Position numbers and translations under genes: made by a program. From assembly GCF_937997465.1 (NCBI RefSeq), contig NZ_CALKTQ010000116.1, positions 1-5,347 of the forward strand: 5,347 bases of DNA, read 5' to 3'. Positions 5,169 through 5,347 of this stretch are shown here, in pieces (positions within the stretch are counted from its first letter, which is position 1; each line of letters opens with the position of its first letter). The stretch is from an uncultured Campylobacter sp. (GTDB lineage Bacteria > Campylobacterota > Campylobacteria > Campylobacterales > Campylobacteraceae). The notes under the pieces are model-generated. The model was given only the letters and a program-made list of their open reading frames with translations. It was not told the origin of the DNA and made no database searches.

Positions 5169-5347
5169 CTATCTCTTTAGGCTATTTACGATAGAGAGCA
5201 TATCGTCGCTCGTCGTGATCGCCTTTGAGTTTGCCTCATACGCACGCTGACCCGTGATGAGGTCGGTCATCTCTTCAACCAGCTGGACGTTACTCATCTC
5301 GACAAATCCCTGCCTGATCGTGCCGAGGCCGTCGAGCTCTGTCGTGC
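5169..5347 (-). CDS. flgG: Flagellar distal rod protein FlgG, C-terminal end (partial)
   Basis: The last 58 residues of a flagellar rod/hook-family protein, running off the right edge. FlgG polymerises into the distal rod that links the basal body to the hook in the periplasm. The visible part holds the conserved C-terminal helix of the family: GTIRQGFVEMSNVQLVEEMT, then LITGQRAYEANSKAITTSDD, ending MLSIVNSLKR. The SNVxLVEEMTxLITGQRAYEANSK pattern fits FlgG better than FlgE, FlgF or a FlgG2-type paralogue, but the N-terminal part is outside the window, so a paralogue cannot be fully excluded. It converges with the Sel1 gene across 146 bases and is followed by a probable terminator. Confidence 0.87.
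   Translation of the reverse strand, partial: TTELDGLGTIRQGFVEMSNVQLVEEMTDLITGQRAYEANSKAITTSDDMLSIVNSLKR

Noticed and set aside
5163..5186. Direct repeat TTTAGGCTAT (two copies)
   Set aside because: One copy lies in the flgG coding end and the other spans its stop codon; a single ten-base duplication without further structure is not evidence of a mobile or attachment site.

Overview
The window looks like chromosomal DNA from a relatively GC-rich Campylobacter, most like the oral C. rectus / C. showae / C. curvus / C. gracilis group. The evidence is the constant recurrence of AAATTT and AAATTTA on both strands, AGGAG ribosome binding sites 5-6 bases before the starts, close relatives of Campylobacter proteins (secreted type II asparaginase, Sel1-repeat protein, FlgG), and base composition well above that of C. 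jejuni. The species call is inference.

Layout, left to right. Positions 1-140 hold no convincing gene. Positions 141-634 (minus) carry a DUF1877/YfbM-like gene broken near its 3' end by a one-base frameshift. Positions 687-1046 (minus) encode a DsrE-family sulfur-relay-like protein behind a structured leader (1053-1135). A good intrinsic terminator (1203-1253) separates it from the periplasmic L-asparaginase (1302-2348, minus). Upstream of that lies azlC-azlD (2432-3426, minus), a two-subunit branched-chain amino acid exporter with overlapping reading frames, both starting at TTG. A terminator-like palindrome (3482-3502) separates this from a secreted MBL-fold hydrolase (3521-4372, minus). 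After a 406-base divergent intergenic stretch, the only plus-strand gene, a small Sel1-repeat protein (4779-5022), is split by one extra base in a GGGG run. The window closes with the 3' end of flgG (5169-5347, minus), convergent with the Sel1 gene.

The intact genes suggest an amino-acid theme: periplasmic asparagine hydrolysis next to branched-chain amino acid export. Nothing proves they work together, and each has plausible signals of its own. The DsrE, DUF1877, MBL and Sel1 genes are individually recognisable accessory or housekeeping genes without an obvious shared pathway.

I found no new multi-gene system, mobile element, CRISPR array, tRNA or rRNA. The points most worth checking are the two one-base frameshifts in otherwise well-preserved genes, the more than tenfold excess of AAATTT, and the DsrE leader, whose segments can form mutually exclusive hairpins.
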